Shown piece after piece: positions 9,019-18,170 of a stretch of 64,000 bases of DNA; the stretch's first letter is position 1, and each line of letters begins with the position of its first letter. The position numbers and the translations under genes were made by a program. The notes under the pieces are model-generated. The model had not been told where the DNA came from and ran no database searches. It saw only the letters and a program-made list of their open reading frames with translations. This DNA comes from Gammaproteobacteria bacterium (GTDB lineage: Bacteria; Pseudomonadota; Gammaproteobacteria; SZUA-229). The stretch is from assembly GCA_026195255.1 (NCBI GenBank), contig JAPHSS010000017.1:1-64000 (forward strand). The letters run 5' to 3'.

Positions 9019-9282
9019 ATGACAATTCCACTTTCGACCAGCTCGGTCATTGACACTGTTAATGCTATTCGTAATATTCTCAATATCGAACAACGCCTGT
9101 CAGGTCTTGAGTACTTAAAAGTCCTTATCAGGAATATTTCTACTGAGCTTGGCGTTAAGTATGTATTTGTGGGCACGCCAGTGAAAACAGGTCTGATCTC
9201 ATCCACTCAGATGTTGCCTACATGGATGGCAAGCTGCAGCCAAATTTTAAGTACGAACTTAAGAACACACCCTGTAAAATAG
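9019..9282 (+). pseudogene. 5' fragment of a frameshifted GAF-GGDEF gene
   Basis: Starting at an ATG with a good AGGATGA ribosome binding site, this frame encodes the first half of a GAF domain (about residues 20-56, ending near KYVFVGTPV), then turns into unrelated residues and stops. The continuation of the GAF domain (YMDGKLQPNF and onward) lies in the frame one base back, which is open through to 10136. The likely lesion is in or near the four-A run at 9184-9187: one more A would give a continuous protein of about 372 residues. It is either a true inactivating mutation or a sequencing/assembly error in a homopolymer. No programmed slippery heptamer is visible. Confidence 0.7.
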
Positions 9283-10136
9283 TTATGAGTGGCGAAAGGG
9301 TATGTGTACATGAACATTCGGTATGTAAAAAATTTCCCAACGATCCATTGTTAGAAACTTTGAAAGTTGAATCCTATGTGGGGTCGCCAACCATATCACC
9401 AAATGGTGATTTAATCGGCATACTTGTGTTGGCTGACGATAAACCCATGTTAAACAACGAACAGTTAAGCCCTACGATTGAATTTCTGGCCCAGCGGATT
9501 ACCGCTGAATACGAGCGATATAATATTGAACAGGGATTACATAAAATAATTGAAAAACGTACTAAAGAGCTTGAAGCGAGTAACGCTTACCTGAGAAGAT
9601 CGGTAGAAGAGCTTGAACTGGCCAAGCGCGAGCTGGAATATAAACACCGCACTGATTCACTGACCCATGTGCACACACGTGAATGGTTTACTGATCTGGC
9701 TATGGCTCAGTTAAAAATGGCTAAGCGTAATCAATATCCTCTGTCACTTCTTTTTATTGATCTTGATTATTTCAAAAAAATTAATGATACCTATGGACAC
9801 ACCACCGGTGATATTGTGCTTGAAGAGGTCGCAGCACGTATTAAACGCTGTGTACGCGAAACCGATATATTAGGTCGATTTGGTGGCGAGGAATTTATTC
9901 TCCTTTCACCTTATACCGATTCGAGGAAATCAATACAATTGGCGGAACGTATCAAAAATGGAGTTTCCAGCATCCCAATACAGGCATTCAATAATGATAT
10001 ATCTATAACGACGAGTATTGGTATTGCCGCTTCTGATATTGATGTCTGCGAATTAGAAAATCTGATTGAGCATGCTGATGCTGCACTTTATCGGGCGAAG
10101 GATAGTGGAAGGAATACCTGTGTTTTATATAACTGA
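9222..10136 (+). CDS. GGDEF diguanylate cyclase, 3' part of a frameshifted GAF-GGDEF gene
   Basis: 304 residues from the first in-frame ATG after the frameshift. Residues 1-100 are the second half of a GAF sensor domain (EYDL-type core, GTP-like turn and SPNGDLIGIL). A coiled-coil linker follows at about 105-140. The GGDEF domain (about 145-304) has a full FGGEEF active-site signature and DLDYFKKINDTYGH substrate pocket. It should therefore make cyclic di-GMP if translated. The ATG at 9222 lies inside the GAF domain and lacks a convincing ribosome binding site, so this start is probably not native; the native gene is expected to begin at 9019. No EAL domain is present. Confidence 0.75.
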   Translation: MDGKLQPNFKYELKNTPCKIVMSGERVCVHEHSVCKKFPNDPLLETLKVESYVGSPTISPNGDLIGILVLADDKPMLNNEQLSPTIEFLAQRITAEYERYNIEQGLHKIIEKRTKELEASNAYLRRSVEELELAKRELEYKHRTDSLTHVHTREWFTDLAMAQLKMAKRNQYPLSLLFIDLDYFKKINDTYGHTTGDIVLEEVAARIKRCVRETDILGRFGGEEFILLSPYTDSRKSIQLAERIKNGVSSIPIQAFNNDISITTSIGIAASDIDVCELENLIEHADAALYRAKDSGRNTCVLYN

Positions 10137-10618
10137 TAACTTTTCAACATTATAGGGTTCATAAAAAATACTTGAAGAATTATCATATGGGCATATTTCG
10201 TGAAACTGGATTTTAGAAATTGATTATTTTGAAATTCTTTGCGAAAAAATACTGGAATAATTACGCTTTACATTTCTATTAAAAGCCTCTTTACACTGCG
10301 TGTTGCAGAAGCGCTGTCTATGTTTCATATCTCTGGCATACTCATGAAGCAGCATAGATATTGCCCTGGTTTACTTCGACCTTTCATCCTTGGGCAATTA
10401 ACTCTCCAGAAAAGACACTTTAAGCACTGAAATTGGCTGGGCGTTCGCTGATCCGGTTTGAATTAACTCAGCACTGATGTTTTTAAAAAAATAAGTTTAT
10501 TAAGTTTAATTATCTAGTAATTGTATATTACAAGGTGGTTATTAGACTAAAGTTTATACTGAGCATTGAAATTTACAGTGATAAACCGTCTATACTTTAT
10601 TTTTCGGGAGAGGTGAAA
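10137..10618. other. Long intergenic region upstream of the chemoreceptor gene
   Basis: About 480 bases between the GGDEF gene and the chemoreceptor. Its centre (about 10300-10460) is less AT-rich than the flanks. Short frames exist but none resembles a protein. No tRNA, riboswitch or clear hairpin was recognised. A GGGAGAGG ribosome binding site just before 10619 belongs to the chemoreceptor gene. Confidence 0.4.
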
Positions 10619-12253
10619 GTGCATAAAATAGTTAGTAATTTAGGTGTAGGTAAAAAGTTGTGGCTCATTATTATAATCGCTTTGGTATGTATGGGGCTTG
10701 TGGTCTCCAGTGGTTTATTTGAGCTTAAAAATAGCCTTCTGGAAGAGAAAAAAACCAAGACACGAAATTTAGTGGAAGTGGCTTATAGTGTAATAGAGTT
10801 TTATGGGAATAAAGCAAAAGCAGGAGAGCTGACTGAGCCTGAGGCAAAAACACGAGTAATAGAAGCGGTAAAAGCACTTAACTATGATGAAAAGAATTAT
10901 TTCTGGATCAATGATATGCGTCCATTTATGGTTATGCATCCCTATAAACCGGCTCTGGATGGAAAAGATATTTCCGCGGTTAAAGATCCCAATGGTAAAG
11001 CTTTGTTTGTTGCTTTTGCCGATAAAGTTAGAGAAAAGGGTTCGGGTTTTGTTCATTATATGTGGCCAAAACCAGGCGCTTCTGAGCCAGTAAAAAAATT
11101 ATCGTTCGTGCGCGGTTACGAGCCATGGGGCTGGGTTATTGGTTCGGGAATTTATATTGATGATATTGATGAAACGTTCTTTCAGAAGCTCGCTGAGCAA
11201 AGTGTTTATATTGTAATTAGCGCTATTGTTTTAGTTTTGTTATCCCTTGTTATCGTAGGAACAATTAATACGCCATTACAAAAACTTCATCTGATAATGG
11301 CAGATGTTCAGAGTAACGGCAATCTTACCCTGAGGGTGGATGTAGACCAGCGGGATGAAATTGGCTCAATGGCAAAGTCGTTTAATAGTATGTTGAGCAG
11401 CTTACAAAATGTCATGAATGAAGTTAAAGGTGTGGCTTCTAGTGTTGACGAATCGTCCATATCTTTATCTGCGATTACAGAGCAGACCAGAGAAGGTATG
11501 TACCAGCAAAAACAACAAACAGAGCAGGCGGCAACAGCGATGAACCAGATGTCTGCAACCGTTCAGGAGGTTGCACAGAATACATCATTGGCAGCAAATG
11601 CAGCACAACTTGCGAATAATGAGAGTATTAAAGGTAAGCGAGTAGTTACTGCAACTATCGAATCAATAAGCCAGTTGGCTTCCGAGGTAGAAAAAGCTGC
11701 TGATGTTATTCATAGCCTGGAAGGTGACGCTAAAAACATTAGTAATGTGATTGACGTAATTCATAGTATATCGGAACAGACCAATTTGCTCGCCTTAAAC
11801 GCAGCTATAGAAGCGGCTCGAGCTGGAGAGCAGGGAAGAGGTTTTGCTGTGGTGGCAGATGAAGTGCGCACTCTGGCGCAACGCACGCAGGATGCAACAC
11901 ATGAAATACAAACAATGATTGAGAATCTTCAGCAAGCAGCGGTGAATGCTGTAGACGTAATGAATATGGGGCGCGTCAAGGCTGATGCCAGTGTTGAGCA
12001 GGCAATTCAGGCGGGATCTTCACTGGAGAGTATTGCGGTTTCCGTGTCGCAGATAACGGATATGAGTATTCAGGTCGCTAGCTCACTCGAAGAGCAAAGC
12101 GCTGTGGCTGAAGAGATTAATCGAAATGTGATCAGCATTCGTGATGTAGCTGATCTGACTAGTGACTCTTCGAATCAAATGAAAGAAACGGGAGATGGGT
12201 TAAGTCGATTATCAAATCAGTTGTTATCACTACTGAACCGTTACCAGGTTTAG
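10619..12253 (+). CDS. Methyl-accepting chemotaxis protein with single Cache domain
   Basis: A membrane chemoreceptor of 544 residues from a GTG at 10619, chosen because GGGAGAGG lies just before it and because the first transmembrane helix then falls at about residues 14-35. A periplasmic sCache_2-type sensor follows ([13 protein letters not shown], then [12 protein letters not shown]), a second helix at about 195-215, a HAMP linker, and the cytoplasmic signalling coiled coil. The hairpin tip ([19 protein letters not shown]) is nearly invariant for the family and binds CheA/CheW. No other che genes lie nearby, so it must feed a pathway encoded elsewhere. sCache_2 domains often bind small carboxylates; that ligand is only a guess here. 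The longer ATG frame from 10535 adds residues without a signal and is less likely. Confidence 0.9.
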   Translation: MHKIVSNLGVGKKLWLIIIIALVCMGLVVSSGLFELKNSLLEEKKTKTRNLVEVAYSVIEFYGNKAKAGELTEPEAKTRVIEAVKALNYDEKNYFWINDMRPFMVMHPYKPALDGKDISAVKDPNGKALFVAFADKVREKGSGFVHYMWPKPGASEPVKKLSFVRGYEPWGWVIGSGIYIDDIDETFFQKLAEQSVYIVISAIVLVLLSLVIVGTINTPLQKLHLIMADVQSNGNLTLRVDVDQRDEIGSMAKSFNSMLSSLQNVMNEVKGVASSVDESSISLSAITEQTREGMYQQKQQTEQAATAMNQMSATVQEVAQNTSLAANAAQLANNESIKGKRVVTATIESISQLASEVEKAADVIHSLEGDAKNISNVIDVIHSISEQTNLLALNAAIEAARAGEQGRGFAVVADEVRTLAQRTQDATHEIQTMIENLQQAAVNAVDVMNMGRVKADASVEQAIQAGSSLESIAVSVSQITDMSIQVASSLEEQSAVAEEINRNVISIRDVADLTSDSSNQMKETGDGLSRLSNQLLSLLNRYQV

Positions 12254-12297
12254 AGATGGTTTGTGAGTGCCAGGCAGTTGTAAAGGGTGGGGGTATT

Positions 12298-12336
12298 AAC
12301 TCGTTCCCTTTTGCTCCTCACGAAATGTTCCCATGA
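12298..12336. repeat. Possible degraded copy of the GTTCCC REP-like repeat
   Basis: Between two convergent genes the sequence AACTCGTTCCC, then GCTCC, then TTCCCATG keeps the order of the better copies at 18364 and 58861 but with many substitutions. It may be a relic copy or chance. Confidence 0.25.
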
Positions 12337-12351
12337 AAAAAAGTATCAGGC

Positions 12352-13623
12352 TCAACGTTTATTGCTATAGCTATTGCTACTAGTTTTAGATATCACAATT
12401 TCTGCGAGTTTTGCCTCCATTTCACGCACCACGTTTGTTGTGTTATCAACTATGCCAATATCCGTATTGATCTGGAAAGCAATGGTGATTTCATGTTCCG
12501 GGTAGTAACGCAGGCTTGAACTGTAACCGGGTATCCATCCTCCATGACCGTAAGCCGGGCCAAAGGGGCCAGTGCGATAAATCCCAAGCCCTGCAGCATA
12601 CTGGATGTCGGGTGTGTCTGGGCTAATCGGAACTGAATTCAGAAGTTCGTCCAGATAGGGGTGGGGCATTGCATTGCCCCGGAAAAGTGCCGCACCCCAA
12701 AGGGCAAGCTCGCGTGAATTACTCACCAGGCCACCGCCAGTCCATTCGAAACCTGGGTGCCACAGCATCACGCCATCTGCAGTGAGTGTTTTTCGGGGAA
12801 ACCCGAAAGCATTATCCGCGGCCATGTATCCAGCGGCGAGGCCTGGCAGATTACGGCGCTCGGCCGGGGCCGTTAGTTTAAGACCTAGTGGTGTCAGAAA
12901 GCGTTGTTTAACTTCATCGTAGTAACTTCTAGCCGTGACTTTTTCGATCACCAGGCCGATCAGTATGTAGCCAGTGTCAGTGTAGGCCCAGCCCTTGCCA
13001 GCCTTGAAAAGTGGTGGAAGATCCAGAACAAACTGAATCAGGGCTTCAGGCGGAAAGGGGTTGTCTTTGTCTCGCCATTTGTGAGACACGGCAGTGGCAA
13101 AACTTTGCAAATGCACATGATCCGGCAAGCCCGAAGTGTGGTTCAGAAGTTGACGTAAGGTAATGGCATTATGATTGGGTAAACGGTTAAACCACTGCCG
13201 ATCTCCTAACCATTGTGATACAGGGGTATCAAGATCCAGTAAACCCTCATGAGCCAGCGCTATTGTTGTTGCTCCCACAAAGGTCTTGCCAATACTGGCT
13301 GACAGCATACGCGATTGCGTGTTCATCAGGGTTCCGGTTTCTATATCGGAGACGCCTGTTGCTGCAACACCGACTGTGCCATCCTGTAACACAAAGGCAG
13401 CGGTTGCGCCCGGGAAGTTATATTGCTTCTGAAAGTCATCAAGTGCTGACTGAAACGCTGTAGATAGAGCGGATGCAGCCGCAGAAGTTGATTTCGGTTT
13501 AGATGCTGTCAGCAGTGAAAAAAACCATGCCAGTACCAGCAGGAGCATGAAGATGGAGAAGATCACGCTCCAAAAACGAAACCTCCCTGGACGGCTAAAA
13601 ACTCCTTTATCTTGTTTTAGCAT
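12352..13623 (-). CDS. Serine hydrolase of the class C beta-lactamase family
   Basis: A 423-residue protein (start moved to the ATG at 13623, 28 bp after the stop of the upstream CPBP gene). A single hydrophobic segment at about residues 17-40 anchors or exports it. The serine-hydrolase motifs are present: S110-x-x-K113 (SIGK), Tyr214 in YTD where the family usually has YxN, and a C-terminal GHGGW. Members include beta-lactamases, DD-peptidases and esterases acting in the periplasm. The YxD replacement and the extended length argue against a simple AmpC beta-lactamase; peptidase or esterase activity is more likely. It is the last gene of a three-gene, GC-richer cassette with the CPBP protease and the DUF6544-like protein. 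Confidence 0.85.
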   Translation of the reverse strand: MLKQDKGVFSRPGRFRFWSVIFSIFMLLLVLAWFFSLLTASKPKSTSAAASALSTAFQSALDDFQKQYNFPGATAAFVLQDGTVGVAATGVSDIETGTLMNTQSRMLSASIGKTFVGATTIALAHEGLLDLDTPVSQWLGDRQWFNRLPNHNAITLRQLLNHTSGLPDHVHLQSFATAVSHKWRDKDNPFPPEALIQFVLDLPPLFKAGKGWAYTDTGYILIGLVIEKVTARSYYDEVKQRFLTPLGLKLTAPAERRNLPGLAAGYMAADNAFGFPRKTLTADGVMLWHPGFEWTGGGLVSNSRELALWGAALFRGNAMPHPYLDELLNSVPISPDTPDIQYAAGLGIYRTGPFGPAYGHGGWIPGYSSSLRYYPEHEITIAFQINTDIGIVDNTTNVVREMEAKLAEIVISKTSSNSYSNKR

Positions 13624-13651
13624 GCGGGGTTCTTCATTTTTATTAGAAGTG

Positions 13652-14530
13652 TCAAGACACCTTGCCTGTTCTGTTTCCGAGATCACGCGGCTTCTCGCGG
13701 TTTTCAGCCATGGGAATAACCTCAGTAACGGCACCTTCATTAGTGAACATCGTTTTTTTGTTGAACCAGACAACCATGACGGCAGCTGTTATGAAGAAAA
13801 TTGTGTCATAGGGCTGGGCATCGGGCCAGACAGGGTTGATGAGTTGAAAATGCATCAATGCAGGCAGCAGGATGCTACCGCGAGATGCATTAAAAAGTGC
13901 TGTGACTATAAAACTGATTGCAATGGTGCCAGCGAAAAATGGCGTGAAAGACCACGTACTCTGCTGTGTCCCGCTCAGCAGGAATGCAGGCAGGTGCCAG
14001 AAACCCCAGATGATACCTAGAATCAGTGCGGCCCAGATTGGTGCAAACTTTCTTTGTAGCAGAGGTAGAGCCAGCCCCCGCCAGCCAAATTCCTCAATCG
14101 GCCCTTTGATAGCAACAAGTAACAAGGCTATGAGAAGTGGCTGGATTGAGGCAAACGGAAACGCTTCAGTAAAAAGATTGCCTTTCAGCGCAGAACCACC
14201 GTAAAACAGCAGCGGAATACCAATAATCAAAAAAGCATACCAGGCCGGCGAACATTGCCAGATCAATAATCGAGAAAGGTAACGCCGTAATCCCCCCGGG
14301 CCACTGATGTATGTGATGATAACGAAGGCAGCAATCGCCGGTGCATATACCGCGAGGAAAAAAAGCGGGTGCTGGCCGCTCAATTTGCCGAATATCTCGG
14401 TCATCTGCTCTGGCAGAAACATAAACAGAGCCAGAATCCCCCAGGCCAAGCCGAAAGTAATAAGCAAAAATGGCAGTAGGCTGATGACGGGGATCTGTCG
14501 GTTGTCAGCGCCTGATGTATCTGTAGTCAT
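13652..14530 (-). CDS. CPBP-family intramembrane metalloprotease (CAAX protease-like)
   Basis: A 292-residue polytopic inner-membrane protein. The start is set at 14530, where GGGAGGG lies just ahead; a longer frame would overlap the upstream gene deeply. The family motifs are clear: EExxxR at residues 146-151 (EEFGWR) and FWH at 177-179, which form the glutamate/histidine active site. At least seven hydrophobic helices are visible. Family members cleave prenylated proteins in eukaryotes; in bacteria they include bacteriocin self-immunity and regulatory proteases, with mostly unknown substrates. It sits between the DUF6544-like gene (its stop lies 25 bp upstream) and the serine hydrolase, so the three are probably one transcript. 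Confidence 0.85.
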   Translation of the reverse strand: MTTDTSGADNRQIPVISLLPFLLITFGLAWGILALFMFLPEQMTEIFGKLSGQHPLFFLAVYAPAIAAFVIITYISGPGGLRRYLSRLLIWQCSPAWYAFLIIGIPLLFYGGSALKGNLFTEAFPFASIQPLLIALLLVAIKGPIEEFGWRGLALPLLQRKFAPIWAALILGIIWGFWHLPAFLLSGTQQSTWSFTPFFAGTIAISFIVTALFNASRGSILLPALMHFQLINPVWPDAQPYDTIFFITAAVMVVWFNKKTMFTNEGAVTEVIPMAENREKPRDLGNRTGKVS

Positions 14531-14555
14531 CACAAACCCTCCCAATTTAACCAGT

Positions 14556-15401
14556 TCATCTGTCGGCCCCAGGAAAACGAATCGAACTAACTTTGGCTTT
14601 GTAAAAAGGAAAATACTCGTTGGTGCCAAACATGTTTCCCGCTTCAATACTAAACGGCAATTTGAAGCCCTGTACAATACGAAAGTCTGATAGATAACCA
14701 CCGAACGACTGCAAGCGGTGTATTTTTTCCGGGTTTGCATTGCTCCAACGTTTAAAAGAAACCTCAACAGGCTGCCCCTCGGCATTTACTGTGACATCGA
14801 CGGCTTGTGAAATCTTTTCGTGTGTCATGGTGACACGAGCCGTGTTCTCATCAATTTCTTCCCAGGTCACACCTGCTCTCGGTAATATTGCAGCGGGTGT
14901 CCAGAATACAGCTTCAGCTACGTAACGACCATAGGCCGATCGGCTGTGGTCTGATTCGCCCCCCATCCGTGCTACCGGAATAAAACCCAATATTCTAAAT
15001 CTTGTCCATCTTGCAGAATCAGAGCCAGATACGGGTACTAAACCGGGTAACTTCAAACGCCATACAAAACCATGAGGCGCAGCGAGGACCTGGTAAGCCT
15101 GCATGGCTTGATAATCAGGCTTTTCTAGAGAACCCAGGCTGAACTGGCCCCCCATATCAATTTCTGCCACTGTATATAAAGGTGTGCCTGGTGCAATGCT
15201 AAAGTTAAAGAAACGCCGTGCTGGCTCTGGTAAATTTGCCACCATTGATGGATCGTACTGCTCGGGATTTGCAGGCTGTAAGGAAGTCAATTTTTGCCAT
15301 TCAGATTGATCTGCGCGCCAATCTAACAATCGTAAGATTAAAAGCGAAGCAAGTAATAAAGCCACGAGTGCTAAAAGTACATAAATGAGTTTCATAAGCA
15401 T
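14556..15401 (-). CDS. DUF6544-like membrane-anchored protein
   Basis: 281 residues. One hydrophobic segment at about residues 3-24 is followed by a soluble region. The LPEPARRFFNFSI segment near residue 55 and the repeated long beta-strand pattern with GFVWRLKLP match proteins annotated as DUF6544 (now DUF6920), a family of unknown function. The start could be either of two ATGs two codons apart. It is the first gene of the cassette with the CPBP protease and the serine hydrolase. The mostly beta character suggests an extracytoplasmic binding or lipid-contact domain, but that is inference. Codon use is richer in G and C than in the flanking genes. Confidence 0.65.
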   Translation of the reverse strand: MLMKLIYVLLALVALLLASLLILRLLDWRADQSEWQKLTSLQPANPEQYDPSMVANLPEPARRFFNFSIAPGTPLYTVAEIDMGGQFSLGSLEKPDYQAMQAYQVLAAPHGFVWRLKLPGLVPVSGSDSARWTRFRILGFIPVARMGGESDHSRSAYGRYVAEAVFWTPAAILPRAGVTWEEIDENTARVTMTHEKISQAVDVTVNAEGQPVEVSFKRWSNANPEKIHRLQSFGGYLSDFRIVQGFKLPFSIEAGNMFGTNEYFPFYKAKVSSIRFPGADR

Positions 15402-15562
15402 TACAAAATAATATTCTGAGATTGTTTACGTTAACAGTTAAATTTAAAGTTTCTTAATAGTTTTATCCGGACACCCATACTAGTGCCTATTATATGAGTT
15501 TTTCTAAGGTTGACTGGTATTTATTGCTCGTTTTGAGATAAATGAAATACAGTGAGTTTTTT

Positions 15563-15595
15563 ATGCATCCCCACGCGGGAGCATGGAAACGGGTT
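15563..15595. repeat. REP-like repeat, GTTCCC family, copy 1
   Basis: A 33-bp copy of the element seen at 18066, 18364 (inverted), 18531 and 58861. The parent sequence folds as TTCCCAcGC / GCaTGGGAA; this copy has lost some pairs. About 90 bp before it, the TATCCGGACAcCCATACTA sequence shared with the 18.3-kb copy also recurs, so the repeated unit is longer than the hairpin. It lies just beyond the end of the aldo/keto reductase gene. Confidence 0.7.
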
Positions 15596-15625
15596 AAATT
15601 TAACATTTGCGTTTTTCCTGCTATT

Positions 15626-16597
15626 TTAAGCCAGATATTTAATCATCTCTTTGCGTTGCGTTTGCTCAGGTAAGACACCAAACTGTGCACCCATATTATC
15701 AAGCATATGTTTAACTTTTGTAGTGGCTGGAATCGCACAGGTGATGGCGGGGTGAGAAATCACAAATTTGAGGAAATACTGTCCCCAGCTAGAAATACCA
15801 AGATCCGTGGCCCAGTCAGGCAGTTTTTTGCCACGCACCTGCTGGAATAAATCACCTCGCTGGAATGGACGGTTGGCTATGACAGCAATTCCTTTATCCT
15901 GTGCAATGGGCAACAGTCGTCGTTCGACATCACGATTACTGATGTTGTAACTGAGTTGTAAAAAGTCAAAATGATTGTTTTTTAAAACTTCTTCTAACTC
16001 ATCATGAAAACGGCCATGCGAAGTGGTGACACCAATGTAGCGAATCTTGCCTTCTTTTTTCATTGTCCGCAGTGTCGAGTAGTGTACTTTCCAGTCTCGC
16101 AGATTATGTATTTGCATCAGGTCAAAACGTTTAATACCCCATAACTCGCGTGACGCTTGCATTTGTTCTATGCCGCTTTGTTTGCCGTAAGTCCAGACCT
16201 TGGTGGCAGCAAAAAGTTTTTGGCTGTTGTGCGCTTTTTTTAATAACAGCCCGGTGACTTCTTCCGATGTTTTATACATGGGTGATGAATCAATTAATGC
16301 CCCCTGGTTATCAAAAAATGATTGCATAACCAGCTGTAATTTATTTAATAAATCATCGTCATAGAGTGCATCAAAGGTGCGTGATGTGCCCATACCAATT
16401 ACCGGTAATAATTCGCCGGAAGAGGGGATTTTTTTCTGAATCAGGTTTTTTGATGAGGCGTGTATTAAATTGCTCGCAAGAGGTGATGATAAACCCAGTG
16501 CAACGAGTGCCTGTAATAAATGGCGGCGTTGCAGGTTAAAATGCGTCAGCTTTTCAGAATCTAAACTTAAATCTATATCAGTTATATGCTTATCCAT
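15626..16597 (-). CDS. Tat-exported aldo/keto reductase
   Basis: 323 residues from the ATG at 16597, chosen because GGAG stands six bases before it; the ATG two codons earlier abuts that GGAG. The N-terminus carries a twin-arginine-type signal (LQRRHLLQALVALGL, residues 24-38) with a cleavable hydrophobic core, so export of a folded enzyme is expected. The TIM-barrel aldo/keto reductase core follows, with catalytic Tyr in SPMYKTSE, Lys in AATKVW and His in LMQIHNL. Substrate is unknown. Its start overlaps the end of the transporter gene at 16590 by 8 bp (ATGGATAA), so translation is probably coupled. Periplasmic placement of a nicotinamide-dependent fold is unusual; such proteins may need exported cofactor. 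Confidence 0.85.
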   Translation of the reverse strand: MDKHITDIDLSLDSEKLTHFNLQRRHLLQALVALGLSSPLASNLIHASSKNLIQKKIPSSGELLPVIGMGTSRTFDALYDDDLLNKLQLVMQSFFDNQGALIDSSPMYKTSEEVTGLLLKKAHNSQKLFAATKVWTYGKQSGIEQMQASRELWGIKRFDLMQIHNLRDWKVHYSTLRTMKKEGKIRYIGVTTSHGRFHDELEEVLKNNHFDFLQLSYNISNRDVERRLLPIAQDKGIAVIANRPFQRGDLFQQVRGKKLPDWATDLGISSWGQYFLKFVISHPAITCAIPATTKVKHMLDNMGAQFGVLPEQTQRKEMIKYLA

Positions 16598-17870
16598 TAT
16601 CATCTCCAGTTTGTTTGGCGATTTGTTCGCGCTGCCGTCCGAGCTGATATGCGATTACAGCCCATATGGCAGCAAGTGGTGCAGCAATCAGTGCGATCTG
16701 GCTGATGCTAAGCCCAAGCACTTTCATACCATCATACACCCATGCACTCATCGCATCACCACCGCGATAAACTGCCGTATCAATAAAGTTTTTTGCCTTA
16801 TATTTTTCTTCACGCCCCAGAACAACATATAACATTTCCCGTGCAGGCCGCATAATGGCGTAGTTACCCGCACGGCGAAATACCTGCACAAATATTAGAA
16901 CAGCAAGTACCGGGGAAAGTGCCAGTGCTATAAAACCAGCACAAAGTAAAATGGGTATCATAGATAGTGTCCAGCTCAATCCAAGATGTTTTACAATGCG
17001 ACTAGTGAGGAAAAACTGTATTGTGAGAGTTAACACATTAACCGCAAGATCAATCATTGCAAATACCGCTGTGCGTTGTTCAGAATTTTCAAAACTCAGT
17101 TTAATAATGCTCGCCTGCTGAAAATATAAAAAAGTAGACAATGTGCTGTAGAGTAAAATCAGCAGGCAAATACCCAACAGATATTCTGATTTTATTATGA
17201 GCGTAAAACCGCTAAACCAGTGACCACTCATGGGCTGTTGATAAGATTTATCAATTTGAGCTTGTGGCTGAGAATCAAACCACTGTGAAAGTTTTTTAAT
17301 ACAAAACAGGCAAAGGCTAATAAAAGTAATGCTAATGAGTAAAAGATTTTCTGTGCCTAAGGGTTGCACCAGCCAGCTAGTTATAAATGGCCCAACAATA
17401 GCACCCGTGGTGCCGCCGGCAGCTATGCTGCCAAATAATCGTTTTGCCTGGTCCTTGTCGTAAATGTCATCCATAAAACTCCAGAATACAGAAACAACAA
17501 ATAAATTAAAAACACTCACCCAGATAAAAAAACCACGGGCAACTATCGAACTGGAAATGTCAGAAAGAAATAAAAAATAGAAAATAAGCAGGTTGCTAAT
17601 AAAAAACAGGTAAACAATCGGTAGTAATCTGGAGCGCTGAAAGCGAGAGCATAACCAGCCAAAAACAGGCGCCATTAACAAAATAACAATAAAGGTGCCG
17701 CTAAATACCCAGGGCAAATTCTCGATGCCACCCAATATTCCCATTTCGTCACGCAGTGGCCGAATAATGTAATAGGCACACAGCAGACAGAAAAAATAAA
17801 CAAAAGAATAGATTAACGGCGTTATTTCATGTCGTTTAACATCGATATATCGTTCAATTAATCCGTTCAT
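16590..17870 (-). CDS. MFS-type / ATP-ADP carrier-like membrane transporter
   Basis: A 426-residue polytopic inner-membrane protein with about 12 predicted helices and no large soluble domain. The N-terminal pattern SFVYFFCLLCAYYIIRPLRDE is characteristic of a branch of major-facilitator-like proteins related to the nucleotide (ATP/ADP) transporters of intracellular bacteria. Free-living relatives with this start have no proven substrate. The gene leads a two-gene unit with the exported aldo/keto reductase, which suggests shared function in uptake or export of a small substrate or cofactor (inference). The stop codon TAA overlaps the reductase start. Confidence 0.75.
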   Translation of the reverse strand: MNGLIERYIDVKRHEITPLIYSFVYFFCLLCAYYIIRPLRDEMGILGGIENLPWVFSGTFIVILLMAPVFGWLCSRFQRSRLLPIVYLFFISNLLIFYFLFLSDISSSIVARGFFIWVSVFNLFVVSVFWSFMDDIYDKDQAKRLFGSIAAGGTTGAIVGPFITSWLVQPLGTENLLLISITFISLCLFCIKKLSQWFDSQPQAQIDKSYQQPMSGHWFSGFTLIIKSEYLLGICLLILLYSTLSTFLYFQQASIIKLSFENSEQRTAVFAMIDLAVNVLTLTIQFFLTSRIVKHLGLSWTLSMIPILLCAGFIALALSPVLAVLIFVQVFRRAGNYAIMRPAREMLYVVLGREEKYKAKNFIDTAVYRGGDAMSAWVYDGMKVLGLSISQIALIAAPLAAIWAVIAYQLGRQREQIAKQTGDDNG

Positions 17871-17973
17871 AACGTTATGAAGTAAACCATTGAATGTCAG
17901 AAGATAAAGATTATCATATTAGAAAAATCTGCTTTGTCCATAAAACGTTTATTTACTACGCGCTCCTGCGCTT

Positions 17974-18098
17974 ACCAAACAGCCGTAGAGAAAGCCTTTA
18001 TTAAGAAACTGCTGTATCTCTATTCGTGTGGGTTAATTTAAGATTGAGAGACAGCCGCTATCCGTATGCATTCCCACGCGGGAGCATGGGAACGAGTT
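17974..18098 (+). repeat. 125-bp direct repeat, copy A
   Basis: Begins ACCAAACAGCCGTAG and ends with a REP-like hairpin (GGGAACGAGTT). It aligns without gaps over its full length to 18439-18563, with scattered substitutions. The conserved CTATCCGTATgCATTCC segment directly precedes the hairpin in both. The two copies flank the GC-rich hairpin at 18171-18289. Confidence 0.8.
18066..18098. repeat. REP-like repeat, GTTCCC family, copy 2
   Basis: The best-preserved copy: stem TTCCCAcGC / GCaTGGGAA around a four-base loop, followed by ACGAGTT. It forms the right end of direct repeat copy A. Confidence 0.8.
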
Positions 18099-18170
18099 GA
18101 ATCGTCAGGTGGCGGTGGCTATACAATAAATAAATTAGTTTTAAATGAATCAATATCTGTGCACGGCCTG

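Noticed and set aside
9183..9192. Programmed -1 frameshift in the GAF-GGDEF gene
   Set aside because: The A-run (9184-9187) is not an X-XXY-YYZ heptamer and no downstream pseudoknot or stem is obvious; a mutation or read error explains it more simply.
10239..10430. Small open frame upstream of the chemoreceptor gene
   Set aside because: No ribosome binding site, odd composition and no resemblance to any family.
12352..13623. AmpC beta-lactamase call
   Set aside because: YxN is YxD here, the N-terminus is a membrane segment and the cassette context has no ampR; a general serine hydrolase is the safer call.
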